A DNA stretch of 64,000 nucleotides from G965247775 sp965247775 (GCA_965247775.1 OZ252031.1:1178001-1242000), one strand, 5' to 3'. Shown: positions 16,792 through 25,011, counted from the stretch's first letter. The notes: a model not told the origin generated them from the sequence alone. Numbers and translations are program-made.

Positions 16792-18323
16792 TGCTCGCCG
16801 ACACCAACCTCCTCGGCCCCCAGCTCCTCCTCATGTGCGTCGGCGGCTTCCTCCTCATCGCCGATCTCTTCCTCAAGGACCAGCGCTGGCTCTCCCTCAC
16901 GGCGGCCGCGGCCATCCTCGGCGCTGTCGCCTATAGCGCCATCCTCCTCGCCGACGGCAAGCTCGGCCGCGAGGCCTTCGACGGCGTCCTCGTCTTCGAC
17001 CGCTTCGCCCTCTTCTTCCAGTTCCTCATCGCCGGGGCTGCGCTCGTGACCGTCGCCGCCTCCTGGGAGACGCTGCAGCGCATCCCTTCGCGCCGCGGCG
17101 AGTACCTCGCCCTGATCCTCTTCAGCACCACCGGCCTCATGCTCCTCGCCGGCACCCGCGACCTGATCGGCATCTTCGTCGCCCTGGAGCTGACCAGCCT
17201 CTCGCAGTACGTCCTCGTCGGCTTCCGCAAGGACCGTCTCGGCAGCGAGGCGGGACTCAAGTACCTCCTCCTGGGCGCCATCGCCTCCGCCGTCCTGCTC
17301 TACGGCATGGCCATGCTGCTCGGCCTCAGCGGCTCCACCAACCTTGCCGACATCACCGCCTTCATCGCCGGCGCCGGCGACGGCCAGTTCGAGGCCATCG
17401 TCTTCGCCGCCGTCTTCCTCATCGTCGGCTTCGGCTTCAAGGCGGCCATCGCCCCCTTCCAGATGTGGGTCCCCGACGTCTACACCGGCGGCCCCACCCC
17501 GGTCGCCGCCTACCTCTCGGTCGCCTCCAAGGCCGCCGCCTTCGCCGTCCTCATCCGCGTCTTCTTCGAAGCCCTCGGCGACGACCTCATCTCCGACCAC
17601 TGGTCCACGATCTTCGCCGTCCTCGCCACGCTCTCGATGTTCGTGGGCAATGTGCTCGCCATTCAGCAGGACAACATCAAACGTATGCTGGCCTACTCTT
17701 CGGTGGCGCAGGCCGGCACTATCCTCATCGGCCTAGCCGCGATCTCCGCCGACCGCGGCGAACTGCTCGGCGCCTCCGGCGTGCTCTTCTACCTGGCCGG
17801 CTACACGGCCACCAACCTCGCCGCCTTCCTCGTCGTCATCGTGGTGCACGAGAAGATCGGCTCCTACCAGATCGACGACTACCGCGGCCTCGGCCGCCGC
17901 GCCCCGATCCTCGCCGCCGTCCTCGCCCTCAGCCTGCTCTCGCTTACCGGTCTGCCCCCCACAGCGGGCTTCTTCGGCAAGCTCTACCTCTTCGACACCG
18001 CCGTGCAGGCCGACCTCGCCTGGCTCGCCGTCATCGGCGTCGTCAACACCGTCATCAGCGCCGCCTACTACATCCGCCCCATCAAAGCCATGTTCGTCGA
18101 CTCGGCTGCCCTCGGCAGCCCAGAAGCAAAGGTGGCTGCCCCCGGCAGCCGAGAAGAAGAAGCAGCACTGGATGGTGTGCCCGCCGACGGCGTCGCCTCC
18201 TGGCTGCCCAGCCTCCCCCTCGGCGCCACCCTCGCCCTCACCGCCGCCGGCGTCGTCGTGATCGGCCTCGTCCCCGGCCTCGTCATCGACGTGGCCGAGG
18301 AGGCGGTCGGGGCGCTGCTCTGA
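16791..18323 (+). CDS. nuoN: NADH-quinone oxidoreductase subunit N
   Basis: 510 residues, third antiporter-like subunit. VPDVYTGGPTPVAAYLSVAS and QDNIKRMLAYSSVAQAGTIL are characteristic. Between the last two membrane segments lies an unusual hydrophilic loop of about 30 residues encoded by two near-identical palindromic units (18104-18150), likely an in-frame insertion. ATG overlaps the nuoM stop. Last gene of the nuo cluster. Confidence 0.96.
   Translation: MLADTNLLGPQLLLMCVGGFLLIADLFLKDQRWLSLTAAAAILGAVAYSAILLADGKLGREAFDGVLVFDRFALFFQFLIAGAALVTVAASWETLQRIPSRRGEYLALILFSTTGLMLLAGTRDLIGIFVALELTSLSQYVLVGFRKDRLGSEAGLKYLLLGAIASAVLLYGMAMLLGLSGSTNLADITAFIAGAGDGQFEAIVFAAVFLIVGFGFKAAIAPFQMWVPDVYTGGPTPVAAYLSVASKAAAFAVLIRVFFEALGDDLISDHWSTIFAVLATLSMFVGNVLAIQQDNIKRMLAYSSVAQAGTILIGLAAISADRGELLGASGVLFYLAGYTATNLAAFLVVIVVHEKIGSYQIDDYRGLGRRAPILAAVLALSLLSLTGLPPTAGFFGKLYLFDTAVQADLAWLAVIGVVNTVISAAYYIRPIKAMFVDSAALGSPEAKVAAPGSREEEAALDGVPADGVASWLPSLPLGATLALTAAGVVVIGLVPGLVIDVAEEAVGALL
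18104..18150. repeat. Two coding palindromes inserted in nuoN
   Basis: GGCTGCC-CTC-GGCAGCC at 18104-18120 and GGCTGCC-CCC-GGCAGCC at 18134-18150 are perfect 7-bp stems with 3-nt loops, each followed by an AGAAG sequence. They are in frame within a periplasmic/cytoplasmic loop of NuoN. A similar unit occurs inside tatD at 32237. Confidence 0.7.
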
Positions 18324-18349
18324 GTGGGGCGTCGGCGGTTGCCGCAGGA

Positions 18350-18355
18350 TATGAT
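18350..18355 (+). promoter_or_regulatory. Probable -10 element for the ATPase/DUF4276 pair
   Basis: TATGAT at 18350-18355 lies 23 nt upstream of the GTG at 18379, within the 55-bp gap after nuoN. No good -35 is visible. It suggests the defence-like pair has its own promoter. Confidence 0.45.
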
Positions 18356-18378
18356 GCGGACATGGTGGAGGCCGTGCT

Positions 18379-19560
18379 GTGTCCGCACTCCTGAAGAGCC
18401 TCAGGCTCAAGGACTATCGAAGCTACCAATCCTGTCTCGTCGACTTCGACAGGGCGACGGTGCTTGTCGGTCCGAACGGGGCCGGGAAGAGCAATCTCAT
18501 CGACGCGCTGCACTTCCTATCCGACGCGGTCAACCTCGGATTGGACTCCGCAATGACGGGACGGGGCGGGATCACGGCGATTCGGCGGCGCATCCCTCGG
18601 GGACGCCCGCCTGACGTCGAGATCGAGATCACCGTGCAACTCTCGAAGCATGTGGCCCGATACTCGCTCACGATCGAGTCTTTGGCGCACGGGGATTGGC
18701 AACTGAAGTCCGAGCGGCTCGAGGTGTTCCCTGACGAGCCCGGCGGGGGCCCGACGGTTCACTACAAGCGTGACCGTAATCGGCTCAGCGCGCATAGCGG
18801 CGGTGCGGAGTTGCCAACCGACGACATGTCCCACCTTCTGGGGATGGTGTCCGGCTCGCAGGCGCTCTTGCTGTCCGCCTTCAGCGCGCAAGAGCCGGTC
18901 GGGGAGCTGTACTCGTTTCTCCGCGACATGAGCTTCTACTCGATCTTCCCCGACACCCTCAGAGAGCCCCAAAAGCCCCTGTCGAGCTACCCGCTGGATG
19001 AGCACGGCGGCAACCTCAACTCGGTCATCCGAACGATGCGGGACCGGAAGCGCCCGGAGGTCGGCAGAATCCGTTCCGCGCTGACGGATATGGCGCCGGG
19101 AGTCAAGAATTTCAAGATCACACAAACGGGCGGCTACTTCACCGCTTTTCTGTCCTCCGAGCTGAACGAAGGCGAAGCGTGGTTCGACGCCAGCCAGTGC
19201 TCCGATGGGACGCTGCGGATCTTGGGGATCCTTGTCGCCCTGCACCAGTATCCGCCGCGTTCTTTCGTTGCTGTCGAGGAGCCTGAGTTGACGGTTCATC
19301 CCGGCGTCTTGTCCGCTCTCGCCGAGGAGCTTCTCGAGGCCTCGCAGCGGTCTCAGGTGCTCATCTCAACGCACTCACCTGACCTGATTTCGCGCCTGCC
19401 GGTCGAGAGCCTCCGGGTGGTCGAAGGATCGGCGAGCGGAAGTAGCATTAGACCCGTGTCTGGCCAGCAACTGCAGGCTGTGAACGACCTACTCTTCTCA
19501 TCGGGGGACCTGCTGCGCCTGGGGATGCGCCAAGAGAGTGCTGCCTCAGCGGGCATCTGA
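18379..19560 (+). CDS. OLD/PARIS-like AAA family (ABC-type) ATPase
   Basis: 393 residues of an SMC/ABC-type ATPase. Seen in order: the LKDYRSYQSCLVDF strand, Walker A GPNGAGKSN at about residues 33-41, an ABC-signature-like SDGTLRILGILVAL, Walker B FVAVEEPELTVHPG and the H-loop QVLISTHSPDLI. There is no fused nuclease domain; the TOPRIM-like partner is the next gene. This two-gene plan matches AAA15 ATPase/TOPRIM defence pairs such as PARIS (AriA/AriB), in which the ATPase senses phage proteins and releases the effector; function here is inferred. Codon use is less GC3-biased than nuo genes. GTG start. Confidence 0.85.
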   Translation: MSALLKSLRLKDYRSYQSCLVDFDRATVLVGPNGAGKSNLIDALHFLSDAVNLGLDSAMTGRGGITAIRRRIPRGRPPDVEIEITVQLSKHVARYSLTIESLAHGDWQLKSERLEVFPDEPGGGPTVHYKRDRNRLSAHSGGAELPTDDMSHLLGMVSGSQALLLSAFSAQEPVGELYSFLRDMSFYSIFPDTLREPQKPLSSYPLDEHGGNLNSVIRTMRDRKRPEVGRIRSALTDMAPGVKNFKITQTGGYFTAFLSSELNEGEAWFDASQCSDGTLRILGILVALHQYPPRSFVAVEEPELTVHPGVLSALAEELLEASQRSQVLISTHSPDLISRLPVESLRVVEGSASGSSIRPVSGQQLQAVNDLLFSSGDLLRLGMRQESAASAGI

Positions 19561-20195
19561 TGAAATTGGGCGTCATCGCGGAGGGCGATGGGGACAAGCC
19601 TGCGATCGGAGTCATGCTCCGCCGCCTCCCGAGCTTGTACGAGGACTTGGCGCAGGTCCAGGCGGAGAGCGTCTACAACGCGCACGGGCGCTCCAACCTC
19701 ACAAAGGTCAACGGGATCGAGAGGTTCTGTCGCCTCCTCGCCCCGGCACACGACGCCATCCTCGTCCTTCTGGACGCGGATCAGGATTGCCCACTGACGT
19801 TGGCCGCTGATTTAGCGGCGCGCATGCAGGCATGCGCGCTCGGCGTCCCGGCGGCGGTGGTCTGCGCGAACCAGGCCTTCGAGAGCTGGTTCCTCGCCGA
19901 CCTGGAGTCCGTTCGCGGCGTGACGCTCAAGGGCCGCGTACTGCTGCAGCCAACTGCCGAAGTTCATGAGAGCCCTGAACTCATCGTGAACCCAAAGCGT
20001 CGGCTCCGCGAGCTGCTGATGCCGCAGGAGTACTACAAGGAGTCGCGGGACCAGCCAGCCTTGGCAGATCTCGTTGACCTCAAGCGAGTCGCGGCTGGGT
20101 GCCGTTCGTTCCGCCGCCTGATTTCCGGCCTGCGCGACCTCCAAGCGGCCGTCGCGAGTGGAACCGACATCGTGACCCCGACGATCCCTGCATGA
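19560..20195 (+). CDS. DUF4276-like TOPRIM-fold protein, partner of the ATPase
   Basis: 211 residues. The N terminus MKLGVIAEGDGDKPAIGVML with the acidic Glu and the later LVLLDADQDCP motif fit the DUF4276 family, which is related to TOPRIM nucleases of the OLD type. ATG 19560 overlaps the ATPase stop (TGATG) and its own stop overlaps the next ATG. In the comparable PARIS system the partner carries DUF4435 and acts as a toxic nuclease; an effector role here is inferred from that analogy. Base composition is again lower in GC3 than neighbouring core genes. Confidence 0.75.
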   Translation: MKLGVIAEGDGDKPAIGVMLRRLPSLYEDLAQVQAESVYNAHGRSNLTKVNGIERFCRLLAPAHDAILVLLDADQDCPLTLAADLAARMQACALGVPAAVVCANQAFESWFLADLESVRGVTLKGRVLLQPTAEVHESPELIVNPKRRLRELLMPQEYYKESRDQPALADLVDLKRVAAGCRSFRRLISGLRDLQAAVASGTDIVTPTIPA

Positions 20196-21331
20196 CCTGC
20201 CCCATGCCCCGCCCCCCCGTCCCCCACCGCATCGACGTCCACATCGACCCAGCCTACACGCACCGCGCCGACCCCGCTCTCCTCGCCGCCGCGATCCGCT
20301 GCACGCTGGAGGCCCGCCGTCTGCGCCGCCCCCGCGCCGTCTCCCTGCGCCTGACCGGCACGCGCGCCGTCCGACGCCTCAACGCCCGCTACCGCGACCT
20401 CGACGAGCCCACCGACGTCCTCTCCTTCAACACCGACTTCCCCGACCTCCTCCGCCCCGACGGCGGGCGCGAACTGGGGGCGCTGATCATCGCCATCCCC
20501 GTCGCCGCCCGCGGCGCTCGCGCCCGCTCCGTCACCCTCGCCGACGAACTCTGCCTCCTCGCCGTCCATGGAACCCTCCACCTCCTCGGCTTCGACCACG
20601 AGGCGTCGTCGGAAGACGCCGCCATGCGGGACATGGAGCGCGCCGCCCTGACCCGCCTGGGCCGCCCGCGCGCCGCCCGACCCCCGCAGATGGAGATACC
20701 GATGCCGGACGCTCCGGAATGGACCGCCGACGACTGGGACGCCGACTGGGCCGGCGGAACCGGCGGCGACGGTCACCCCGATCCCTTCCTCGCCGCCCAG
20801 CTCGCCGGCCTCGCGCCCGGATCCGCCCTCGACCTCGGCTGCGGCGACGGCGTGCATAGCCTCTGGCTGGCGGAGCGAGGCTGCCGTGTTCTCGGCGTCG
20901 ACTGGGCCAAGACCGCGATCGCCCAGGCGCGCCGCAAAGCGAAGCAGCGCGGCCTCGATGCCGAGTTCCGCCTCGCCGACGTGACCAGGTGGACGCCGGC
21001 GGAAACCTACGACCTGGTGTTCTCCTCCTGGGCCCTGCCCCCGCGCGGCCCCGGCCGCGACCACACCATCGACCTCGCCGCCTCCGCCGTCGCCCCCGGC
21101 GGCACCCTCATCCTCCTCGAGTTCGACCTCTCCATGGAGGGCGTCCCCGGCTTCCCCATCACCCCCGCCGACCTCGTCTCCCTCGACGAGATCCGGCCCT
21201 ACCTCCGCGGCTTCACCATCCAGCGCGCCGAAGTCGTCGAGATCGTTCACACCCACGACGACGCCCCCCGGGACCCATCCCTCCCCCCCACCCGCGCCGC
21301 CTTCGTCCGCGCCGTACGCCCGCCCGCCTGA
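20192..21331 (+). CDS. ybeY: YbeY endoribonuclease fused to a class I SAM methyltransferase
   Basis: One uninterrupted frame of 379 codons. Residues about 1-165 are YbeY, the zinc endoribonuclease of 16S rRNA maturation and rRNA quality control: LRLTGTRAVRRLNARYRDLD, PTDVLSFNTDFPD and the metal site VHGTLHLLGFDHE. After a short linker, residues about 170-379 form a methyltransferase: motif I ALDLGCGDGVHSLWLAERG, then VLGVDWAKTAIAQARRKA and VFSSWALPP. ATG 20192 overlaps the DUF4276 stop (ATGA). Internal ATGs at the junction could allow separate methyltransferase production. YbeY is normally a single-domain protein of about 150-170 residues. Confidence 0.9.
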   Translation: MTCPMPRPPVPHRIDVHIDPAYTHRADPALLAAAIRCTLEARRLRRPRAVSLRLTGTRAVRRLNARYRDLDEPTDVLSFNTDFPDLLRPDGGRELGALIIAIPVAARGARARSVTLADELCLLAVHGTLHLLGFDHEASSEDAAMRDMERAALTRLGRPRAARPPQMEIPMPDAPEWTADDWDADWAGGTGGDGHPDPFLAAQLAGLAPGSALDLGCGDGVHSLWLAERGCRVLGVDWAKTAIAQARRKAKQRGLDAEFRLADVTRWTPAETYDLVFSSWALPPRGPGRDHTIDLAASAVAPGGTLILLEFDLSMEGVPGFPITPADLVSLDEIRPYLRGFTIQRAEVVEIVHTHDDAPRDPSLPPTRAAFVRAVRPPA

Positions 21332-21530
21332 CTGCTACCCCTTCAAGCCACGTGTAAGCTACACACTTCATCGACGAACCCCCCGTCTTCACGCCCCTAG
21401 ACAGCTCCTTACATAACTCGCTCCGCAACCCCTAAGAAAACATCCGGAAGCCCCTACGGAACCCCTACGGGTCCTCCGAACCTCAAGGCGTATCCCCACG
21501 GGCACACCCAAAAGGCGGGCGGGCTCCGGG

Positions 21531-21662
21531 CGATATCGACAAAGACAAACCCCGGGAAACCGGGGAGGCGCAAAGCCACGGGGCGTTCGGTCCCAACGGG
21601 GACCCCGATCGCCGGGCTGCCGAACGCACCAAACCAGGCGTCACCAAGCTGGACGTGACGCC
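21531..21662 (+). ncRNA. Probable c-di-GMP-I (GEMM) riboswitch with downstream hairpin
   Basis: The GEMM-I pattern is visible by eye: GACAAACC (21544-21551), a hairpin capped by a GAAA tetraloop, the hallmark GGCGCAAAGCCACGGGG at 21567-21583, a second stem around GGTCCCAACGGGGACC, and the closing GCCGGGCTGCCGAA at 21611-21624. A perfect 8-bp stem GGCGTCAC/GTGACGCC at 21637-21662 follows and could be the expression platform. It lies 25-60 bp upstream of a lipoprotein-like ORF. Class I GEMM RNAs bind cyclic di-GMP (some bind cGAMP). The rest of the 21332-21530 gap shows no gene. Confidence 0.8.
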
Positions 21663-21686
21663 CTGTGCACTCGGCAGAGGCGGCCC

Positions 21687-22013
21687 ATGACCCGAGCACT
21701 CTCGACCCCGACCCTGCGGATCGCCCGCGCGCTCGGCCTCGTCCTGGCCCTGCTCGCCGGCGTCATCGTCGCCGCCTGCGACGGCGGCGCGGCCAACAGC
21801 CCGGCGACCACCTCCGCCGCCGCCGGCCGCGACGTTGCTGGCCCCTCCGAGGCCACCGTCTCCCTCATCCTCGGCCACCGCGGCGACTCCGCCGCCGCCG
21901 CGGACGCCGTCCACGACAACCGGCGGCCAGGTCCAGCGCACCTTCACGATCATCCCGGCACCCATTTCACCTACGCCGCCCGGTTGGGGGGAAAGTCCGG
22001 AATCGTCTGGTAG
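21687..22013 (+). pseudogene. Truncated lipoprotein gene downstream of the GEMM element
   Basis: ATG 21687 opens 108 codons. The first 40 residues look real: a signal peptide ending in the lipobox VIVAAC and a Ser/Thr/Ala-rich linker. Beyond about residue 70 coding character is lost, alternative frames compete, and the frame runs antisense into the 3' remnant of a phospholipase C gene. It is probably the 5' part of a riboswitch-controlled lipoprotein gene fused to unrelated debris. The original product cannot be told. Confidence 0.5.
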
Positions 22014-22643
22014 GTGATCGTGGGGTCATAGTTCTGGACGTAGAACTTCCCAGCTCACGCCCTTCGTTTCCAGTCGGTCGAAGATAGTCGCCAGGTCCTG
22101 GATCTCCTTCGGCGCCCCGCGATCGTCGCCGCCGGCCGATGCCGCCACCCAGTACACGTGGTTCGCCACGCTGCCGCCGCGGAACGAGCTGGAGAACCGA
22201 TCGACCAGCACGTACTCGTCCGCGACGTTCAGCGGCAGGATGTCCCGGTCGTAGTGGCCCATCGCCACCTCCGACGGGCGCCGCGCTCTCCCGGCGGCGA
22301 CGAATCCGTCCATGGCTCCGTCGCGATACACGTCGTCGAACGCTTGCGGCGCCTCGACCACCGTGTCGCTCAGAAAGAACGGCTCCACGAAATCGCTGCT
22401 CTCCGGATCGTCCGGATCGAGAGGCATCCGCACGTCCGCCGGGATGCCGTCTGCCCGGTCCCGAAGTAGTTGTCGAAGGTGTGGTGCTCCTGCATCAGCA
22501 CGACCAGATGCTCGATCGGCGTGGCCGTCTCCGCTGCGGCGGTCCGCCGGACCGAGGCGGCGCTCGACGGGGCAGGGGACCGCCGGCCCGTAGCCCGGCC
22601 GCCCCCACCCCCGCCCGCGCGCTCGCGGCGAGCATTTAGCGCC
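21971..22643 (-). pseudogene. Frameshifted phosphoesterase (phospholipase C family) remnant
   Basis: Three pieces of one protein appear in successive frames on the minus strand: TPIEHLVVLMQEHHTFDNYFG (5' part), then DGIPADVRMPLDPDDPESSD through DRFSSSFRGGSVANHVYWVA, then FYVQNYDPTITYQTIPDFPP. These match the phosphoesterase family of phospholipase C/acid phosphatases in order. Frame changes lie near 22455 and near 22048, and the homology stops abruptly after PPNRAA, so the 3' half is lost. No intact start is in frame. The gene is dead; its family normally makes secreted phosphoesterases. Confidence 0.8.
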
Positions 22644-23240
22644 GGGAAACCCGCCGCTGTCTGATCGTGTCCCAGACCCGCTGCTCCCTCATGGTCAGCA
22701 CTCTCCTCGCGGGGCCCACCGCCGCGTGCGACGCCGATGCATGCACGCGTCGCTCTAATCATCGGCGCAAGCCCCTGCTCGCCTCCAACGCTCCCGCAGC
22801 TTGCGCCCGCTCGCGGGCGCCACCCGCTCCGCTCCGGATCCGCGCGCGCCCACGTCGCGCGTGTCTGGCGGGGAGCGCGCTCCCGCCACCACGCGCGCGC
22901 CGATCCCGAGCCTCGTCGGCTCCACCATGCGGCGCTCGGGATCGGCGGTACGGCTCGTGGTGATCGCCCACCTGACGTGGGCGGCCGGCGGCACAACGCA
23001 CAGCGGTACTCCGGGAGAGCGGCTGCGGGGCGTCCTTGCCGTTGGTGGGCGCATCCTGCGCGACCCCCAGCATAATCCCTGCCCTCTAACCAAGATAAGT
23101 TATGGAAGTACGCGGCTAGGGCGCGCGCCGCGCGACGCCATCGCGTCGGCGCCCCAGTGTCGCGACCGTGCCCCCTATCGGCCGCCGCGGCGCCCTCGAA
23201 CACGCCGCACACCCGTTCGACCTCCCCCCGCCTCCCCCGA
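22644..23240. other. Non-coding stretch upstream of dnaX
   Basis: About 600 bp between the phospholipase remnant and the dnaX promoter. Open frames here lack codon bias and recognisable motifs. A short AT-richer stretch at 23083-23107 may belong to a promoter region. No SRP RNA or tRNA signature was found. Confidence 0.5.
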
Positions 23241-23246
23241 TAGACT
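23241..23246 (+). promoter_or_regulatory. Probable -10 element for dnaX
   Basis: TAGACT at 23241-23246 lies 24 nt before the TTG start at 23271, with a GGGAGG sequence between that could act as ribosome binding site. The -35 is not obvious. Confidence 0.4.
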
Positions 23247-23270
23247 CGCCTCCCGGGAGGTTCCTGACCC

Positions 23271-24992
23271 TTGGCCGCCACCGCCCTCTACCGCAAATGG
23301 CGCCCCAAGCGCTTCGCCGACATCGTCGGCCAGGACCCCATCGTCCAGACCCTGCGCAACGCCGTCCTGCAAGAAAAAATCGCCCACGCCTACCTCTTCT
23401 CGGGGCCCCGCGGCACCGGCAAGACCAGCACCGGTCGCATCCTTGCCAAGGCCATCAACCTCCCCCACGACGACCAGGGCGAGCCCGAAACCGACTCCGA
23501 CGCCGCCCGCGCCTTCGACGACGGCCGCCACCTCGACCTGCTCGAAATCGACGCCGCCTCCAACCGCGGCATCGACGACATCCGCGAACTGCGTGAGCGC
23601 GCCAACTACGTTCCCACCTCTGCCCGCTTCAAGGTCTATCTCATCGACGAAGCCCACCAGCTCACCGGCGCCGCCGCCGACGCCCTCCTCAAGACCCTCG
23701 AAGAGCCGCCCCCGCACGTCGTCTTCATCCTTGCCACCACCGACCCCCAGGAACTCAAGGCCACCATCCTCAGCCGCTGCCAGCGCTACGACTTCCGCCG
23801 CCTCAGCACCGCGCACATCGTCGGGCGCCTGCGCCTCATCGCCGAGACGGAGGGCATCACCGTCCCCGACGACGCTCTCACCCTCCTCGCCCGCGAAGCC
23901 ACCGGTTCTCTGCGCGACGCCATCAACCTCCTTGACCAGGTCTGGGCCAGCCACGGCGACACCCTCACCCTCGACGACGTCACCGCCGCTCTCGGCCTCT
24001 CCAGCGACGCTCGCGCCCTCCACCTCGCCCGCGCCGCCCTCGCCCAGGACCTCAAGGCGGGCCTCGGCGTCATCGCCGCCGTCCAGGACGACGCCGTGGA
24101 CCTGGGCCGCTTCAACAAGCAAGTCATCGCCCACCTGCGCCACGTCCTGCTCCTGCAAAGCGGCGCCGGTGACATCCTGGAACTCAGTGAGCCCGAGCGC
24201 GCCGCCCTCAACGACCTCGCCGCCGCCGCGGGACCGGCCGACACCGCCCCCGCCCGCACCACTGCCGCCCTGCGCGCCTTCGGCAGCGCCGACCTCCGCT
24301 CCGACCCCTACGCCGCCCTCCCTCTGGAACTCGCCCTCGCCGGCCTCGTCTACGACCCCAAGCCCGTCGCCGTCGCTCCCGTCCCAACCGCCCGCGGCAA
24401 GAGTGGCGCTCGCAAAGGCGGCAAGAGCGACCGTCCCGCCAGCGGGGGTCGCGGTCGCCGCCCCGACGCGCCCGCGCCGCGCGGGGAACGTCGCGCCGGG
24501 GGCGCCCCCGGGCGAGATCGCGCTGGGGGGGCGCCCGCACAGGATCGCACCGGGGGCGCCCCCGGCAGCGACCGTTCCACCCCCGACGCCCGCCGCGAGC
24601 CTCCACCCTCCCGCGAGGTGGCCGCAGCCCCTGCCGCCACCAAAACTCCCCCGCGTCAACTCAGCCCGGAGGAGCAACTCCTCGCCGGCGTGATCGCCAA
24701 GCTCGACGAAGTCCGTGGAACCAAGCGCCTCGCCGCCTACATCCGCGGCGCCTGCACCCTCTCGCAGGAGGGCGACACCATCACCCTCGCCTTCCGCCCG
24801 TCGTACCAGGACCTGCACAAGGGTAAGGTGAACGAGCAGGCGCAGGTCGTCGCGGCCGCCGCCTCGGAGATCCTCGGCCGGCCCATCACCCTCCTGACCG
24901 CCGCCGCCGATGAGCAACCGAAGCAACGCAGCCGGCTGGCCGCCGTCGCCGAGGAAGAACACGGGCTGAAGCGCGTGAGTCCGCGCGACTAG
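23271..24992 (+). CDS. dnaX: DNA polymerase III subunit gamma/tau
   Basis: 573 residues, the clamp-loader ATPase. Residues 44-53 hold Walker A SGPRGTGKTS; the IDAASNRGIDDIRELRE and YLIDEAHQLTGAAADALLKT motifs (Walker B variant DEAH), sensor 1 ILATTDPQEL and SRCQRYDFRRL are all present. The zinc-binding four-cysteine module normally between Walker A and IDAASNRG is replaced by a Cys-free acidic stretch (about residues 60-85). A low-complexity linker with repeated GGAP..DR units (24480-24590) precedes a C-terminal domain. TTG start 23271. Heads dnaX-ybaB-recR-recO. Confidence 0.96.
   Translation: MAATALYRKWRPKRFADIVGQDPIVQTLRNAVLQEKIAHAYLFSGPRGTGKTSTGRILAKAINLPHDDQGEPETDSDAARAFDDGRHLDLLEIDAASNRGIDDIRELRERANYVPTSARFKVYLIDEAHQLTGAAADALLKTLEEPPPHVVFILATTDPQELKATILSRCQRYDFRRLSTAHIVGRLRLIAETEGITVPDDALTLLAREATGSLRDAINLLDQVWASHGDTLTLDDVTAALGLSSDARALHLARAALAQDLKAGLGVIAAVQDDAVDLGRFNKQVIAHLRHVLLLQSGAGDILELSEPERAALNDLAAAAGPADTAPARTTAALRAFGSADLRSDPYAALPLELALAGLVYDPKPVAVAPVPTARGKSGARKGGKSDRPASGGRGRRPDAPAPRGERRAGGAPGRDRAGGAPAQDRTGGAPGSDRSTPDARREPPPSREVAAAPAATKTPPRQLSPEEQLLAGVIAKLDEVRGTKRLAAYIRGACTLSQEGDTITLAFRPSYQDLHKGKVNEQAQVVAAAASEILGRPITLLTAAADEQPKQRSRLAAVAEEEHGLKRVSPRD
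24485..24585. repeat. GC-palindromic repeats in the dnaX linker
   Basis: Three successive units of about 33 bp encode GGAPGRDR, GGAPAQDR and GGAPGSDR. The first and third contain the palindromic core GGGGGCGCCCCC. They expand the linker between the clamp-loader core and C-terminal domain. Confidence 0.6.
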
Positions 24993-25011
24993 CGCGACCA
25001 TCGAGGAAACC

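Noticed and set aside
21985..22000. GGGGAAAGTCCGG resembling part of RNase P RNA
   Set aside because: Only a short match to the GAGGAAAGTCC region; the surrounding sequence is the phospholipase remnant and lacks other conserved RNase P RNA regions.
22644..23270. Possible SRP RNA upstream of dnaX
   Set aside because: The conserved GGAAG..AGCAGCC-type apical hairpin is not present.
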